NCBI GenBank assembly: GCA_037447655.1
Contig: JBBHKE010001937.1
Coordinates: forward strand, 1-64,000
Length of the DNA stretch: 64,000 nucleotides
Source: Zygnema cylindricum
Lineage: Eukaryota; Streptophyta; Zygnematophyceae; Zygnematales; Zygnemataceae
Direction of reading: 5' to 3'
This document shows, piece after piece, positions 15,158 through 25,630 of this stretch. The notes below the pieces were generated by a model. That model was not told the DNA's origin. It did no database searches and saw nothing but the letters and a program-made list of their open reading frames with translations. Position numbers and translations under genes: made by a program. Numbering within the stretch: position 1 is the stretch's first letter; every line of letters starts with the position of its first letter.

Positions 15158-15782
15158 CTCAAAAGAAAAATGCAAAAAACAGATTAGAAATAACTCAAAA
15201 AACAAAGGAGTAAGACAAAAAAACAAAAAACTTATCAGCAACATTGGTTATTCAGATAGTGTGACTATTGATAGGCAATTGGTTAAACAGACAGTGTGAC
15301 TATTTGGATACAGACAATGAGACTAATGGTTGAGGACCATTATCTTTCAATTGCTCTAAAAATATAGTCCAACAGTTGAAAAAAAAGTTGAAGACGTTGA
15401 GTGCTAAAAAAATAGCGATGGGCCGCACAACGATACAAGAAGTTCACACCATTTTGAAGCATGAAAGGAAATAAAAAAGAAAAGAAGTTTGAGCAGAAGT
15501 TCAAACCAAATTCAACCTTAAAGGAAGTTTAACTGATACTTAATTTAAAAAAAGATCGAACCATTTTTCAGCTTGAGAGGAAATTTAACCTAATTTACTC
15601 ATGATAGAGGAAGGTAAACCTGTTTTTAAACTTGAGCGAACGTTTAACCGATTTTAAGCTTGAAGGGAAGTTTAATTTATGTTCAAACTTAAGAGTTGCA
15701 AATTTAAAACAAAAATTTAACTAGAGAGGAAGTTCAAGCTATTTTTCGCTCGAGAGGTAGAAGTTTTACCCATTTCACCGAA

Positions 15783-16027
15783 GAAAAGAGGGGAGAGAGG
15801 AGAGGAGGGAGGGGAGGAAGGAGAGGAGGAGAGAGGGGAGGAGAGAGGAGATGAAAGGGGAGGAGAGAGGAGAGAAGAGGACAGTGGAGAGGAGAAAGGA
15901 GAGAATGGAGAGGAGAGAGGAGAGGACGAGAGGAGATAAGAGAGAGGAGATGACAAGGAGGAAGGAGAGAGGAGGGGAGAGGGAGGGAGGGAGGGAGGGA
16001 GGGAGGGGAGGGAGGGGGGGGAGGGAA
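15783..16027 (+). repeat. Purine tract, duplicate copy B
   Basis: GGAGAGAGGAGA variants ending in GGGAGGGAGGGA blocks at 15978-16022. Same flank as copy A. The GGGA repeats could form G-quadruplex or triplex structures on paper. Confidence 0.85.
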
Positions 16028-16394
16028 GATCAGTCCCTCTTTTTCTCCCTTCCTCTGAAATATTATTTGCACTTTGTGAGTTTTACTGAAGTCGAACTCT
16101 ACCTTTCGCCTTTTTTCACCTTGAGTTGATAATATTGTTTTCAACTCTAAAAAATGCTTTCCTTGTAAAGTAAATATAAGAGAGAAAGGGAGCGTTTGTC
16201 CAGCTTCCCTCACTTCCCCTTCCTTTCCCTCCCTTTCCCTCTCCTCCCCTCCCTTTACCGGATATGCTTCATCGCATCGGAATTGCGACTAAAAATTACA
16301 GAACTGAAACAGTTCAAAAATAGTGCCAGAATACTATTTTTACAGAACATTTCGTATACATTTAAATGATATTATTTTGGCATCTTTAATACAC

Positions 16395-16613
16395 TACACC
16401 GTGTATCGCTATTAGTGTTAATGTTTTTTTCGCCTCTTAAAACATCTTTTCTCCGTACACACTTGTCGGATTATGAATCTGACGGGTGCGATTGAAAGTT
16501 AAAAGTTTCACCTTCCAATTGGTGGTCGCCGTGTGAAAATCGAACAAATATGCACAGAGAAAATATATTTTAAGTGCCAAAAAAACTATTAACACCTAGC
16601 AATAAACGATGTA
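16395..16613. mobile_element. Foldback MITE (M2) in duplicate copy B
   Basis: Left end TACACCGTGTATCGCTATTAG; the right end is decayed (AATAAACGATGTA). Orthologous in position to M1, so the insertion preceded the duplication. Confidence 0.75.
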
Positions 16614-17302
16614 GTGCATCATCGTGTGTTTTCTTGATAGAAATCGTTATTTTAACTAAACAGGCGCATGTAAAATCATAAAGCTTAACATTGGTTGGTT
16701 GTGGGATAAGAGTGTGTAATTCTGAGTTGTAGATGAATCAAAATACTTAAACAAACTAAAAAAAGTTAAAACATCTGAATAATAATCTACCTGTAATATT
16801 ACTATGTCATTTTTGTGTTTTTGCTTTTTTGTTCAATTTTTCTTTTCGGTTCCCACGTTCTCAAATGATTTACCATTGCGCACTCTTAATAGAGCTGTCT
16901 GTTTTATTAAGGACCTTAATAAAAACGTAAAAGTTAAGTAACTCTGGTTTAGTTTTTAGGGATGCTATAAAATTTCTACAAACTAGAGTAGAAATTTAGG
17001 AGAAAAAAATATAATTTCTATTTTGCAAAAAAAAAAAACTGCGGAGAATTGCTCTCTTCCGACATTTTCTCACATTTCCCACTTTTCCATTTCTTTTTTT
17101 TAAGCCATTATCAGCCAATACCAATAACATATTAACTTCTTCTTGATAAATACCAAAACACCAATTTATTCCTTTACAACTGAATCACTTACAAAAGGAT
17201 AACTTTCCTCCTTTTCCATAACTCGAATACACGGAAATAATATTTACTTGTTTCCAGCCTATCATCAATCTCCTCTTACAACTTATAGTAAAATATATGT
17301 TT

Positions 17303-20300
17303 TTAGTTACTTATCTGGCTCGGTAATTCAGGATCCGAAACTCTGAAAGCTCGATCTCTCGGTTCTCTCCTCTCTTTCAAATTATTACTATTAGATTTAT
17401 TACTAAAACCCGATACTTTATCTAATTCAGAGGCGGCTAAAACAGGATGCCTCTCCTCCTCCTCCTCCGTATTTTGGAAAGGCCATAAATGTGAAAGGGC
17501 AACAACAAAACCTATAACTATTAGGGTTGGAGAAACAAGGCGAGCATTTACAACCGCGTCCGGTAAATCTTTAAGTGATGCAAATACCTAAAAAGAAAAC
17601 GCAAAAAACAGATTAGAAATAAGTCAAAAAACAAAGGCATTCAACAATATTGGTTATATAGATAATGTGACTATTGATAGACGATTTGCAGACAATATGA
17701 TTATTGGTTAAATAGACAATGTGATTATTGGTTATACAGACAATGAGACTGTTGGTTATAAAGGACAGCGAGACTATTGGTTATATAGACAATTATTGGT
17801 AGTATGAACAATGAGACTATTGGTTATACAGACAATGAGACAATTGGTTATAAAGACAACATGTCTATTGGTTATATGGACAATTACTGGTAAAATGAAC
17901 AACAAGAATATTGGTTGTACAGATAGTAACCAATACAGACTGCGACTTACGGTACGTTGAGTAGCAGTAGTTCCTCTCTCCACTGCTACTGCCGGGGTGG
18001 AGGGTGAGAGCCCATTGGTTAAAAGTTTTTGGGCCAATTTCGGAAGAGTGGCAAGTCCCATATATATGACGAGAGTCGAGTCAGGATCCGCGGCCGATTG
18101 GGCGACATAAAGAGGATCTTCTCCTCCTTTTCGAGAGTGTCCCGTGAGAAATCGAACGCTAGAAAAGATAAAAAAAAATGAGGAAGACAACGGAAGAGAT
18201 AAAGAGGAAGAAAAATGAGGAAGATGAAAAAAAAAAAAAAAAGGCTTTTATGGGTCAACTACAGAGAAAGAAAAGAGAAAACGCAAACCGACGAAAAGAG
18301 GAACAAAGGACTACCGTGGTACTCATAGGAAAGAAAAGTCAAAAGAGTTAAAATATACGAAATTGGTTTGATTTGGTAATCCTTCAACAATAGCAATGAC
18401 AATAATAACAATATCAATAAAAACCAAAACAAAACTAAAAACAATAACAATAACAATACCAACAACAATAAATTATTTTCCTTTTTCAAGCAAATTATAC
18501 CTACCGCATTCCCTCATACTATGTCGGATAAATAATTTTCCTTTTAGGTGAATTTTACCTTTCACATTCCCTCATACTATGTCAGGTCCTACATTCTATA
18601 ATATTTTTTGATAGAAGAATGAATATTTTTTATGGAAGATTTGTAAATTCCCCCGTTTCATTTGGAAGGTCGTTTTATGAACTTACGGATGACCAGGAAA
18701 GCACTCATATTTTATAAATTTCTACATCTCAAACCACTTTTAAGCTTGAAAGGTGGTCAAACTCACTTATAAACTTAAGAACATATTTAAGACAATTTTA
18801 AGGCGTGACTAGAAGTTCAAACCAATTTTAAATTTGACAAAACGTAGAAACCATTTTTCAACTAAAAGCCAGTTTTAGGCTGTAGACCGCCCATCGGTTT
18901 TAGTTTCCCAAGCAGTCAGCAGTAACTTTTCTCGTAATAGAATTTCTGATTTTCAATAGTGACATCATGATCAAAAGGCCCATTATCTTTCAATTGCTCT
19001 AAAAATGTGTCCAACAGTTGAAAAAAAAGTTGAAGACGTTGAGTCCTCAAAAAATAGTGATGGGCCGTATAGCGTTACAAGAAGTTTACACCATTTTGAA
19101 GCATGAGGTGAAGTTCAAAAAAAAAAAAAGCTTGAGACGAAGTTCAACCCAAATTCCAACTTAAAAGAAGTTTAACAGATACTTAATTAAAAGCAAGATC
19201 GACCCATTTTTAAGCTTGAGAGGACATTTAACCTAACTTACTCATGAGAGAGGAAGGTAAACCTGTTTTTAGACATGCGCGGAAGTTTAACCGATTTTAA
19301 GCTCGAAGAGAAGTTTAATCTATGTTCAACCTTAAGAGTTGCAAATTTAACACAAAATTAAACTAGAGAAGAAGTTCGAGCCATTTTTAGCTCGAGAGGC
19401 AGAAGTTTTACCCATTTCACCTGTGAGAGAGGAAGGTCAACATTTTTGTCCCTTAACCTATTAAATAACCCAAAAAAATTCCCTAAAAAAAACTATAAAA
19501 CACTTAAAAAACATTAAAAACTCACCTATTTGCGACGCCTCGATGTGTGAGGGGAATCCCAAGTTGTGCGGCAATTCCGGAAGCCGCCGTAATTCCTATT
19601 CACACAAATAAATAAAGAAACAAATGAAAAAAAGTCCTTCAGAAACCTAAAACGCCCTAAAAACCCTAAGAAAACCCTAGAACCCAATGGCAAATGAACT
19701 ATGGAATTCAAAGGGACAAAATTATTACCATGAGGTGTTCAAATAGCTGGAAAAAAAAAACAAACATCAACACCTTTTTGCTATGAATGTGATATTTTAT
19801 CCTCACCAGGTACAATGTCGACTCGGATGCCTCTCTCTTGGAGAAACTCTACCTCTTCTCCTCCTCGCCCAAATACCTGTTAATATCCCCATTACACGAT
19901 AGTTAAAATATAATTCTATACTCAAAATACATTCAAAGGTTCAGATTTTACAAAGTTTTGAAGAAAATAGTTTCAAGTTCATCTAATACACTCGTCATAA
20001 ATGAATGAATTATAATTCTGTACTTGTTAATTAGATATTTTAAATGTAGCTAAAAAGTGGTTTAAAAGTGGTTTAAAAGTGGTTTAAAAGTAAACAGTTT
20101 TGGAGTAAATAGAAACAGTTTTGGAGTAAATAATTTGTAAATTAGATAGTTTTGAAGTGATAAGTTTTTGGGTACAAACACCAGCTAATATCCCCTTCAT
20201 AAATCATATTTAAAATATATTGTTAGAGTGTTAAAGAGTCAAGTTTTGAGTCCAAAAACCTACAAATATCCCCATTACAAATGATAGTTATACTTGAAAG

Positions 20301-22862
20301 TCAAAGGCTCAGATATTTAAATGGTTTTGAACAAAATAGACTTAAAGCTCAAATTTTTAGCTAGTTTTGAAGTAAATAGTTTTGCAATATAAAGTTTTGA
20401 AGAAAATAGTTTTGAAGTAAAAAGTTTTGAAGCAAATAGTTTTTGAATCCAAATACCTGCAAATATCCTCAACATAAATGATAGTTGAAATACTTTTCTA
20501 TACTTAAAATATACTTGAAGGTTCAAATTTTTAAATAGTTCTAATTAAACAGTTTTGAAGTAATAGTTTGGAGTCCAACAATCTAGAAAAATCCCCATCA
20601 AGAATGATGCTTGAATTATGATCCTATACTTAAAATAAAGTCAAAAGTTTAGATTTTAAAATACTTTTGAAGTAAACACTTTTTTGGGTCCAAATACCTA
20701 CGAATCCCCATCTCAAATGATAATTGAATTATGACTCAGAAACCAAGTTTTCCCAATTGGAATTTTAAAACCAAGTTTACCCATTTTTTTTTTTTTTACC
20801 CAATCGAAAAAACCAGCATTACCCAATTTAAAATTTTTAAACCAAGTTTACCCAATTTAGACTTACCAGTGGGTCTCCCCCTTTGAGTCGAACCACGGTC
20901 GCTCCCGCCTCCGCAAACGCTAATAAAAGTTCGTGAATTTCCTCCTATTCCTCCCCAAAAAAATCACATTATTTCAACTACCCACTTGAAAAACCATCTT
21001 CTGAAAAAAGTTTTCTATAATAACTCAAGTACCCACTATAAAAATATCATGTTTTTTTTTAAATATCATTAAAAAAAACCGTATGCACTCAAAAATCACA
21101 TTTATTTATCAATCACACTTATTCTACAAACCGTACTAATTTAACAACCTGCTGTAAAAAAACATCATATTGATTCAAACATACATGATAATCCGACTAT
21201 CTACCTGTGTTATACTTTGATATCCGGACGGCTTTCTCGACATAAAGGAAAGAGCCTCATATTAACTGTTAAGCACCTAACTCAAAAATACAATCAAATT
21301 ACCTCAGCTACCCACTCAAAACAATCATATTTATTCAAAAAATTATACTTATTCGACTACTGACCTGTGTTACACTTGGATATCCAGACTACTTTCCGAC
21401 ATAAAGGAGTCGAGCCTCCGGACCCGAATCATAAATTCACCCACTAAAAAAACCATATTAAATCAAATACCCACTAAAAAATCATATTAAATCAAGTACC
21501 CACTTAGAAAAACCGTGTTACCAAAAATATACTAAAGAAAAAATATTTAAAAAGAATTCACCTGTGTCCTACTGTGGTATCCGGAGGTTTTCCCGACATA
21601 AAGGAGTCGAGCCTCGGGGCGAATCATATCGAGGATATCGGTCGCTACGAGACGATCATAAAGGACAAGATCTGCCGACTGCAATAGACGGTACGCTTTC
21701 ACTGAAATATGAAAACGACAAAAAAAGAAAAAGAAAACGAAGTCCTTGTCAGAGCTTACAAATAAAAAACAAATAATGACGAAAAAAGTGTTTTTTTTTT
21801 CATTTTTCCCACTATTCTACGACAGGGCGGTAGGTACGCTTTCAATGGAACAGGATAACAACAACAACAAAAGAGACAAATCGTCTGTTTGGTAACAATA
21901 CATGATAATTTTCAGCATTTTAACTCACTCCAGAATTTGGACAAAACCCAAAAAAATCTTTCACTTTTTCATCTCAGTGAAACTTGAAAGTTGAAACCCA
22001 ATAATTATAAAAACCTTGAAGTTGAAAACCCAAAAACTTGTAAAATAAAACCCCAAAGGAAGTTAAACCCCGAAAACTCACACGTGAGAAGCTCACTATC
22101 CCCAGGTCCCGTTCCGACCAAAAACACATTTCCAGGCTTCGTATCTCCGGAATCTCTCCCTCTCCCCCTATTTTCTTTCATTTTTTTTTCTTTTAACATT
22201 GCCAAAACCTCTCTCAGTTCAGGTAAATGTAACACTATATCGTCATTTTCCCGTATTTTATCGGAGGGCTTCGCTTCTTCCCCCGTAGAGTCAAATTCGG
22301 AAATCGACGGTCGAGATGCGGTCTCATCCGTTCCATTAAAAGGAAATTGCCGAGAAGTTTCCTCGGAAGGAGATTGCCGAGGCAATTGCCAGGAAGTTTC
22401 CTTGGAAGGAGACCGGATAGCGAGGGCTCCAAAACCACGATGTCGCCCGTGTTCGCTGTCGTATTCGTTGAAGGGAGAGGGAGAGGGAGAGAGAGAGGAA
22501 GAGGAAAAGGAAGAAAGAGAGGGATAGGGAGAGGGAGAGGGAGAGGGAGAGGGCGAGGGCGAGGGCGAGGGCGAGGGCGAGGGAGAGGGAGAGGAAGAGG
22601 GAGACGGCGAAGAAGGTTTCTGAAAATCTGAGGAAAAATTTGAGGAAAAAGAGGAAGGATTTTCAGTTAAAGTAAGAGTTTCCTGTTGTAAGTTATTTTT
22701 TATTCGGAAATAAGAATGGTTGTGACCCACTAGTTTAACGGAGGGCACCGATTGGACAATTGGGAGTCCAACGGAAACTGAACGGTTGAGCTGCATGGAC
22801 AACATAGGTACGGAATTTATTTTTTGTCCTGTCTGCAAAACCAGCTGAGAAGGGGGGGCCAT
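17303..22862 (-). CDS. UPM1: Uroporphyrinogen III C-methyltransferase (SUMT), seven exons, probable plastid enzyme
   Basis: Transfers two methyl groups from S-adenosylmethionine to uroporphyrinogen III, giving precorrin-2 for siroheme. Exons on the - strand: 22862-22082, 21701-21562, 20944-20867, 19876-19807, 19595-19526, 18158-17951 and 17587-17303; all GT-AG and in phase, 543 residues. Motifs in order: VGTGPGDSELLT (249-260), LVLYDRLV, LLYVGKTSGYHSRTQ, VRLKGGDPL, VFGRGGEE (334-341), ITAASGIAAQLGIPLTHRG (358-376), VRFLTGHSRKGG, YMGLATLPKLAQ and PAVAVERGTTATQRT. An N-terminal helix ENDDIVLHLPELREVLAML also matches plant UPM1. The protein is longer than the ~370 residues usual in plants because of a Ser/Pro-repeat linker after a transit-like start, and a Glu- and Ser-rich tail. 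The gene converges on DHAR. Family certain; exon edges inferred by eye but mutually consistent in phase. Confidence 0.93.
17646..17945 (-). repeat. ~22-bp repeats at the 5' end of UPM1 intron 6
   Basis: Many imperfect copies of TTGGTTATACAGACAATGAGACTA and related forms (+ strand) adjoin the exon 6 donor at 17945-17950. A few copies also occur in duplicate copy A (15240-15330). Confidence 0.75.
19871..20760 (-). repeat. Tandem copies of the exon 4 acceptor in UPM1 intron 3
   Basis: On the + strand the true exon 4 edge reads AAATAC-CTGTTAATATCCCC. Related forms recur near 20180, 20257, 20451, 20580 and 20694 (for example CCAAATACCTGCAAATATCC), so on the gene strand GGATATTTGCAG-GTATTTGG appears repeatedly upstream of the real junction. 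Between them are TTTTGAAGTAAATAG repeats. At least two copies keep a full CAG-GTATTTGG. Confidence 0.75.
21203..21440 (-). repeat. Two degenerate copies of the 3' end of UPM1 exon 2 with donor
   Basis: At about 21203 and 21363 (+ strand) the sequences ACCTGTGTTATACTTTGATATCC and ACCTGTGTTACACTTGGATATCC resemble the real exon end with donor at 21560 (ACCTGTGTCCTACTGTGGTATCC), and similarity continues over CGACATAAAGGA. They lie in intron 2, spaced 160 and 197 bp, and carry small deletions, so they are pseudo-exon fragments. A further copy of the exon 2 start lies near 21830-21860, lacking the acceptor AG. Confidence 0.75.
22471..22615 (-). repeat. UPM1: Hexanucleotide repeat coding a Ser-Pro linker in UPM1 exon 1
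   Basis: GGCGAG and GGGAGA hexamers (+ strand) encode about 17 Ser-Pro pairs at residues ~82-130, between the transit-like start and the conserved helix. Nearby a short duplication encodes SPSKETSWQLPR and SPSEETSRQFP. Confidence 0.85.
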
Positions 22863-23069
22863 GATAGAGAAAACGACAAAAATATGTAAACCGAATTAAC
22901 TGATACTGAATTTTCACCCTTTCAGAGAAACTAGTAATTATTATGTTTCTTTTTTTTATATGTAGTTAAATATCTTGACTATGGCATTCTCTTGTCGTTT
23001 TCCAAGTTCAATTTAGCAACTTGAAGCTAAGTACAAATTATAAATTTGAAACCTAAAGTCTTGCTTTTC

Positions 23070-23266
23070 CCTTTTTCTCGCTCCCTCACTCTCCCCTCTC
23101 TCTCCCTCTCTCCCTATCTCTCTCTCTCTCTGGCCCTCTCCCACTCTCCGTCTAACTCTCTCCCTCTCCCCCTCCCTCTCACTCTTCCACTCACTCTACC
23201 TCTCTCCCTCACTACACCTCTTACTCGCGCACTCTCCCTTCTCTCTCCCTTATCTCTCTCTCCCTC

Positions 23267-23305
<39 letters not shown>
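23070..23305 (+). repeat. CT-rich microsatellite upstream of UPM1
   Basis: About 235 bp of CTCTCCCT units. The Ser/Leu-rich frame on + and the Arg/Glu frame on - are compositional. Confidence 0.85.
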
Positions 23306-23306
<1 letters not shown>

Positions 23307-23843
23307 AACCTAGCCGTCACTCCAATTTCTCACACCTTAGGTGTTCCAAATTTGAAATCTGCAATTAGGTCTGCCAATACTTTAAAGCATTTCAAATTTT
23401 CAATCGTACACAAGTACAGATTGATACAATATGTAAAAAGTACAAACGTACAAACAGACAAAAGTACAAATCTACGAAGGTACAAATCGATTCGCAGCGG
23501 GGGACGGGGTCGCAGATTCGACTCGAAGGGCGTCCGATCCCAAAAGGACGCCTCTTTGATGCTCCGGGCGGGCGAATAAGGGCAGTGGCGACCAATCAGA
23601 ATTTAGAATGTAGCCTCCGTACAGCGAATGAGAAAGCAGAAGAACAAACCGACAAAGCGCGACGGACGTTCGCGTCTAAAGAATGTACGGAGGGGCGTCT
23701 GTTTTTGGGATTGGAAGAGCTATTAGGGTTTTGGAGGGGCTGACGGATGTTCCTAGATAGTCGGAGCCACTGGGAAGACTCCGTTCTGTCGGCCTAAAAC
23801 TGGATTGTGAACCTGGTGAAAGGCAGTTTGCAGATATCAATGT
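23306..23843. other. Intergenic, nothing recognised
   Basis: Includes several short GTACAAA repeats (23405-23490). No gene is supported. Confidence 0.4.
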
Positions 23844-23930
23844 GTTAGGGTATGTTCTCATGTAGTCGTTACTTTATGAAATACTTTGGAGTTCAGTGAA
23901 GATTCTCCGTACTACTGTTCAGAGCGTTCT
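23844..23930. repeat. Duplicated left end of element E
   Basis: GTTAGGGTATGTTCTCATGT onward matches the first ~85 bp of element E immediately to its right, down to GATTCTCCGTACTACT and AGAGCGT. Confidence 0.7.
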
Positions 23931-24883
23931 TAGGGTATGTCCCCATGTAATCGGTACTTTGATAAAGTATTTTGGACTGTAGTGAGGATTCTCCGTACTA
24001 CTTTGAAGAGCGTCCCTATGTGCGAAAATGAAATCGGAACTTTGACATGTGACGGTTGTAGACGTAGGTACATCTTGTGACGATTGAAGGCGACAACGAA
24101 ACTTCCGACGATTAGTGAGGCCCACAAAAACAGCGACAGTTGTATACGTCTAGATTTTTGTGAAATTGTAGACGTTTAGGGCTTGGTGACGTTGTGACGT
24201 CACGCTCACTCGTGACAGCGTCGACGTCACGGATTCAAGAACTTTCCACCATGGTTTCCCAATTTCGTTTTTTTTAATTTTCTCATTTGAATTGCCATTT
24301 ATTATTTTTTTTTTTTTTTTTTAAATAACATTTTTAAAAGATCTTTCATTTTATATCAATACTGTCGTGTCTCGTTCTAAAAAGTGTGAGATGACAGCGA
24401 TAGTGTGAGAGGGAGAGGGGAGAGGCGACGACGGCGCAAAAATTTGAAAAAGACCCATGAATGGAAGTGGAGGTCCGAGACCCCTGCAATTTTTTTTCCG
24501 TACATGCGCGTGACGGGCACGGAGAAAAATAGCGAGGACTCTCCTTCGCCCTAAAATTTTCCCACTCGTGTGGCGCGCGCGTGGGTCGTTTTTCATTCGC
24601 TGTTTGGGCGGTACTTTAACTAAAATCACCTCCTCGAGGTGATTTTAAATGAAGTTTTTTTTTGGGCTGGATTCTCTTGCCCGGGGGTCGAAAAGGGGAA
24701 AACGCCAAAATGCGTTCACATGACGACAAACACGCCGTACATTCAAAGTATGAATTCACGTTCACTGTACTTTGGTAAAAACGATTTTCTCGTACGGCTA
24801 AAGTTTTTGTCAAAGTTCCCTGAATTTTAGGGCAAAAAGACAGAGAAAAGTATGTACTTTAAAACATGGGGACACCCCCTAAG
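23929..24883. mobile_element. Inverted-repeat element E, ~955 bp
   Basis: Ends CTTAGGGTATGTCCCCATGT and ACATGGGGACACCCCCTAAG are inverted copies and resemble those of family D. The interior holds a perfect short hairpin at 24622-24646. No transposase is recognised; open frames within are short and unconvincing. Confidence 0.65.
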
Positions 24884-25149
24884 GTAGAAAGATTCTAAAT
24901 GTTTTTGTGGGAATCTTTCTACGCAACATCATTATGTACAAACAAGTACAGGAACACTAAATAAAGTGGTACACTTAAGACTTAGTGTTCTAGGACTTAG
25001 AAGTATTGTACGAAAAAGTGATTCAATAGTATAGTGGAATTACGAATTCCAACACGGAATCATTGCATAAGAGAACGCATGAAGCTTTTCCATCATAACT
25101 CCGTGCCTAAAAGTTTCAGCAGAGAGTCACGTAGCTTATGCACCCACAA

Positions 25150-25226
25150 TTCAGTGCGAAATTCAATGCGAAATTCAGTGTAAAATTCAGTCCGAAATTC
25201 AGTGCGAAATTTAGTACGAAATCGTC
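25150..25226 (-). repeat. TTTCGCACTGAA tandem repeats at the 3' end of a small ORF
   Basis: About six copies of a 12-bp unit read on the - strand as TTTCGCACTGAA with variants. The stop codon of the 25.2-25.6 kb ORF lies in the first unit. The unit resembles the TTTCGCACTAAA motifs upstream of DHAR. Confidence 0.8.
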
Positions 25227-25630
25227 ACAGATAAGCGTGCCGGAGCGATAGTCACTCCCATCCCACCCACGCGACCGCTATCTTCGCAGAGGAAATAGGA
25301 AGGGTACGAGTCGGATGCGTCGCATTGAGTCGCAGGAAAGTTATTGTCGGTGGCGGCCTTCATCGCCGTCAAAATCCTCTCTGCAGAAGCGACAAACGTG
25401 CGACACAAGGAGCGAATCAGTGAGAGATTTCCACGTGTGAATGCATGAACGGCAGACGAAGAAAGAGGGGCATGGGAAGTGAAAGGAGGGCGAAACGTGC
25501 CATCGGCACTCGCCGTGGGTCCGGTGTACGACCCGAATTGTGCGTCTGCCACGTGGCAAGATAAGATTAACATTGCCGCGATCGCCGCAGCGACCGCCAT
25601 GGCTGTACGCTTGACACGAGGCAAGGACAT
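25211..25630 (-). CDS. Possible small secreted protein, unknown family
   Basis: 139 codons from ATG to TAA. The start MSLPRVKRTAMAVAAAIAAM continues with LILSCHVADA, a clear signal-peptide pattern (basic start, hydrophobic core, Ala-x-Ala end near residue 30). The mature part has three cysteines (in SLCRTF, TQCDAS and FLCEDS), a potential glycosylation site (GNLSL) and no family I recognise. The last residues, TISY, are encoded by a tandem repeat, so the original end may have been lost or the true end may lie in another exon. Codon content is balanced and GC-richer than the surroundings, which favours a real gene, but there is no homology to lean on. Confidence 0.45.
   Translation of the reverse strand: MSLPRVKRTAMAVAAAIAAMLILSCHVADAQFGSYTGPTASADGTFRPPFTSHAPLSSSAVHAFTRGNLSLIRSLCRTFVASAERILTAMKAATDNNFPATQCDASDSYPSYFLCEDSGRVGGMGVTIAPARLSVTISY

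Larger units (their letters stand above)
13331..15775 (-). repeat. Segmental duplicate, distal copy A of the UPM1 3' part
   Basis: Runs parallel to 15783-19440: purine tract, CTTTGTGAG-type spacer, a foldback MITE, the terminal-exon copy, then the AACAGTTGAAAAAAAAGTTGAAGACGTTGAG segment. Relative to copy B it lacks about 1.2 kb, joining near 15320 the parts equivalent to 17750 and 18975; this missing part includes UPM1 exon 6. Similarity looks roughly 90% by eye. Confidence 0.85.
15783..19440 (-). repeat. Segmental duplicate, proximal copy B
   Basis: Contains the functional exons 6 and 7 of UPM1 and their flanks. Its outer part, 18975-19440, matches 15330-15775 of copy A (GGCCCATTATCTTTCAATTGCTC and GTTTAACCGATTTTAAGCT motifs). 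Confidence 0.85.

Noticed and set aside
18259-18489. Leu-rich frame on the - strand
   Set aside because: Results from AACAATAACAAT repeats in UPM1 intron 5.
22005-22081. Extension of the UPM1 exon 1 frame to its first stop
   Set aside because: The homology ends exactly at GELLT-like sequence followed by a GTGAGT donor; the extension is intron.
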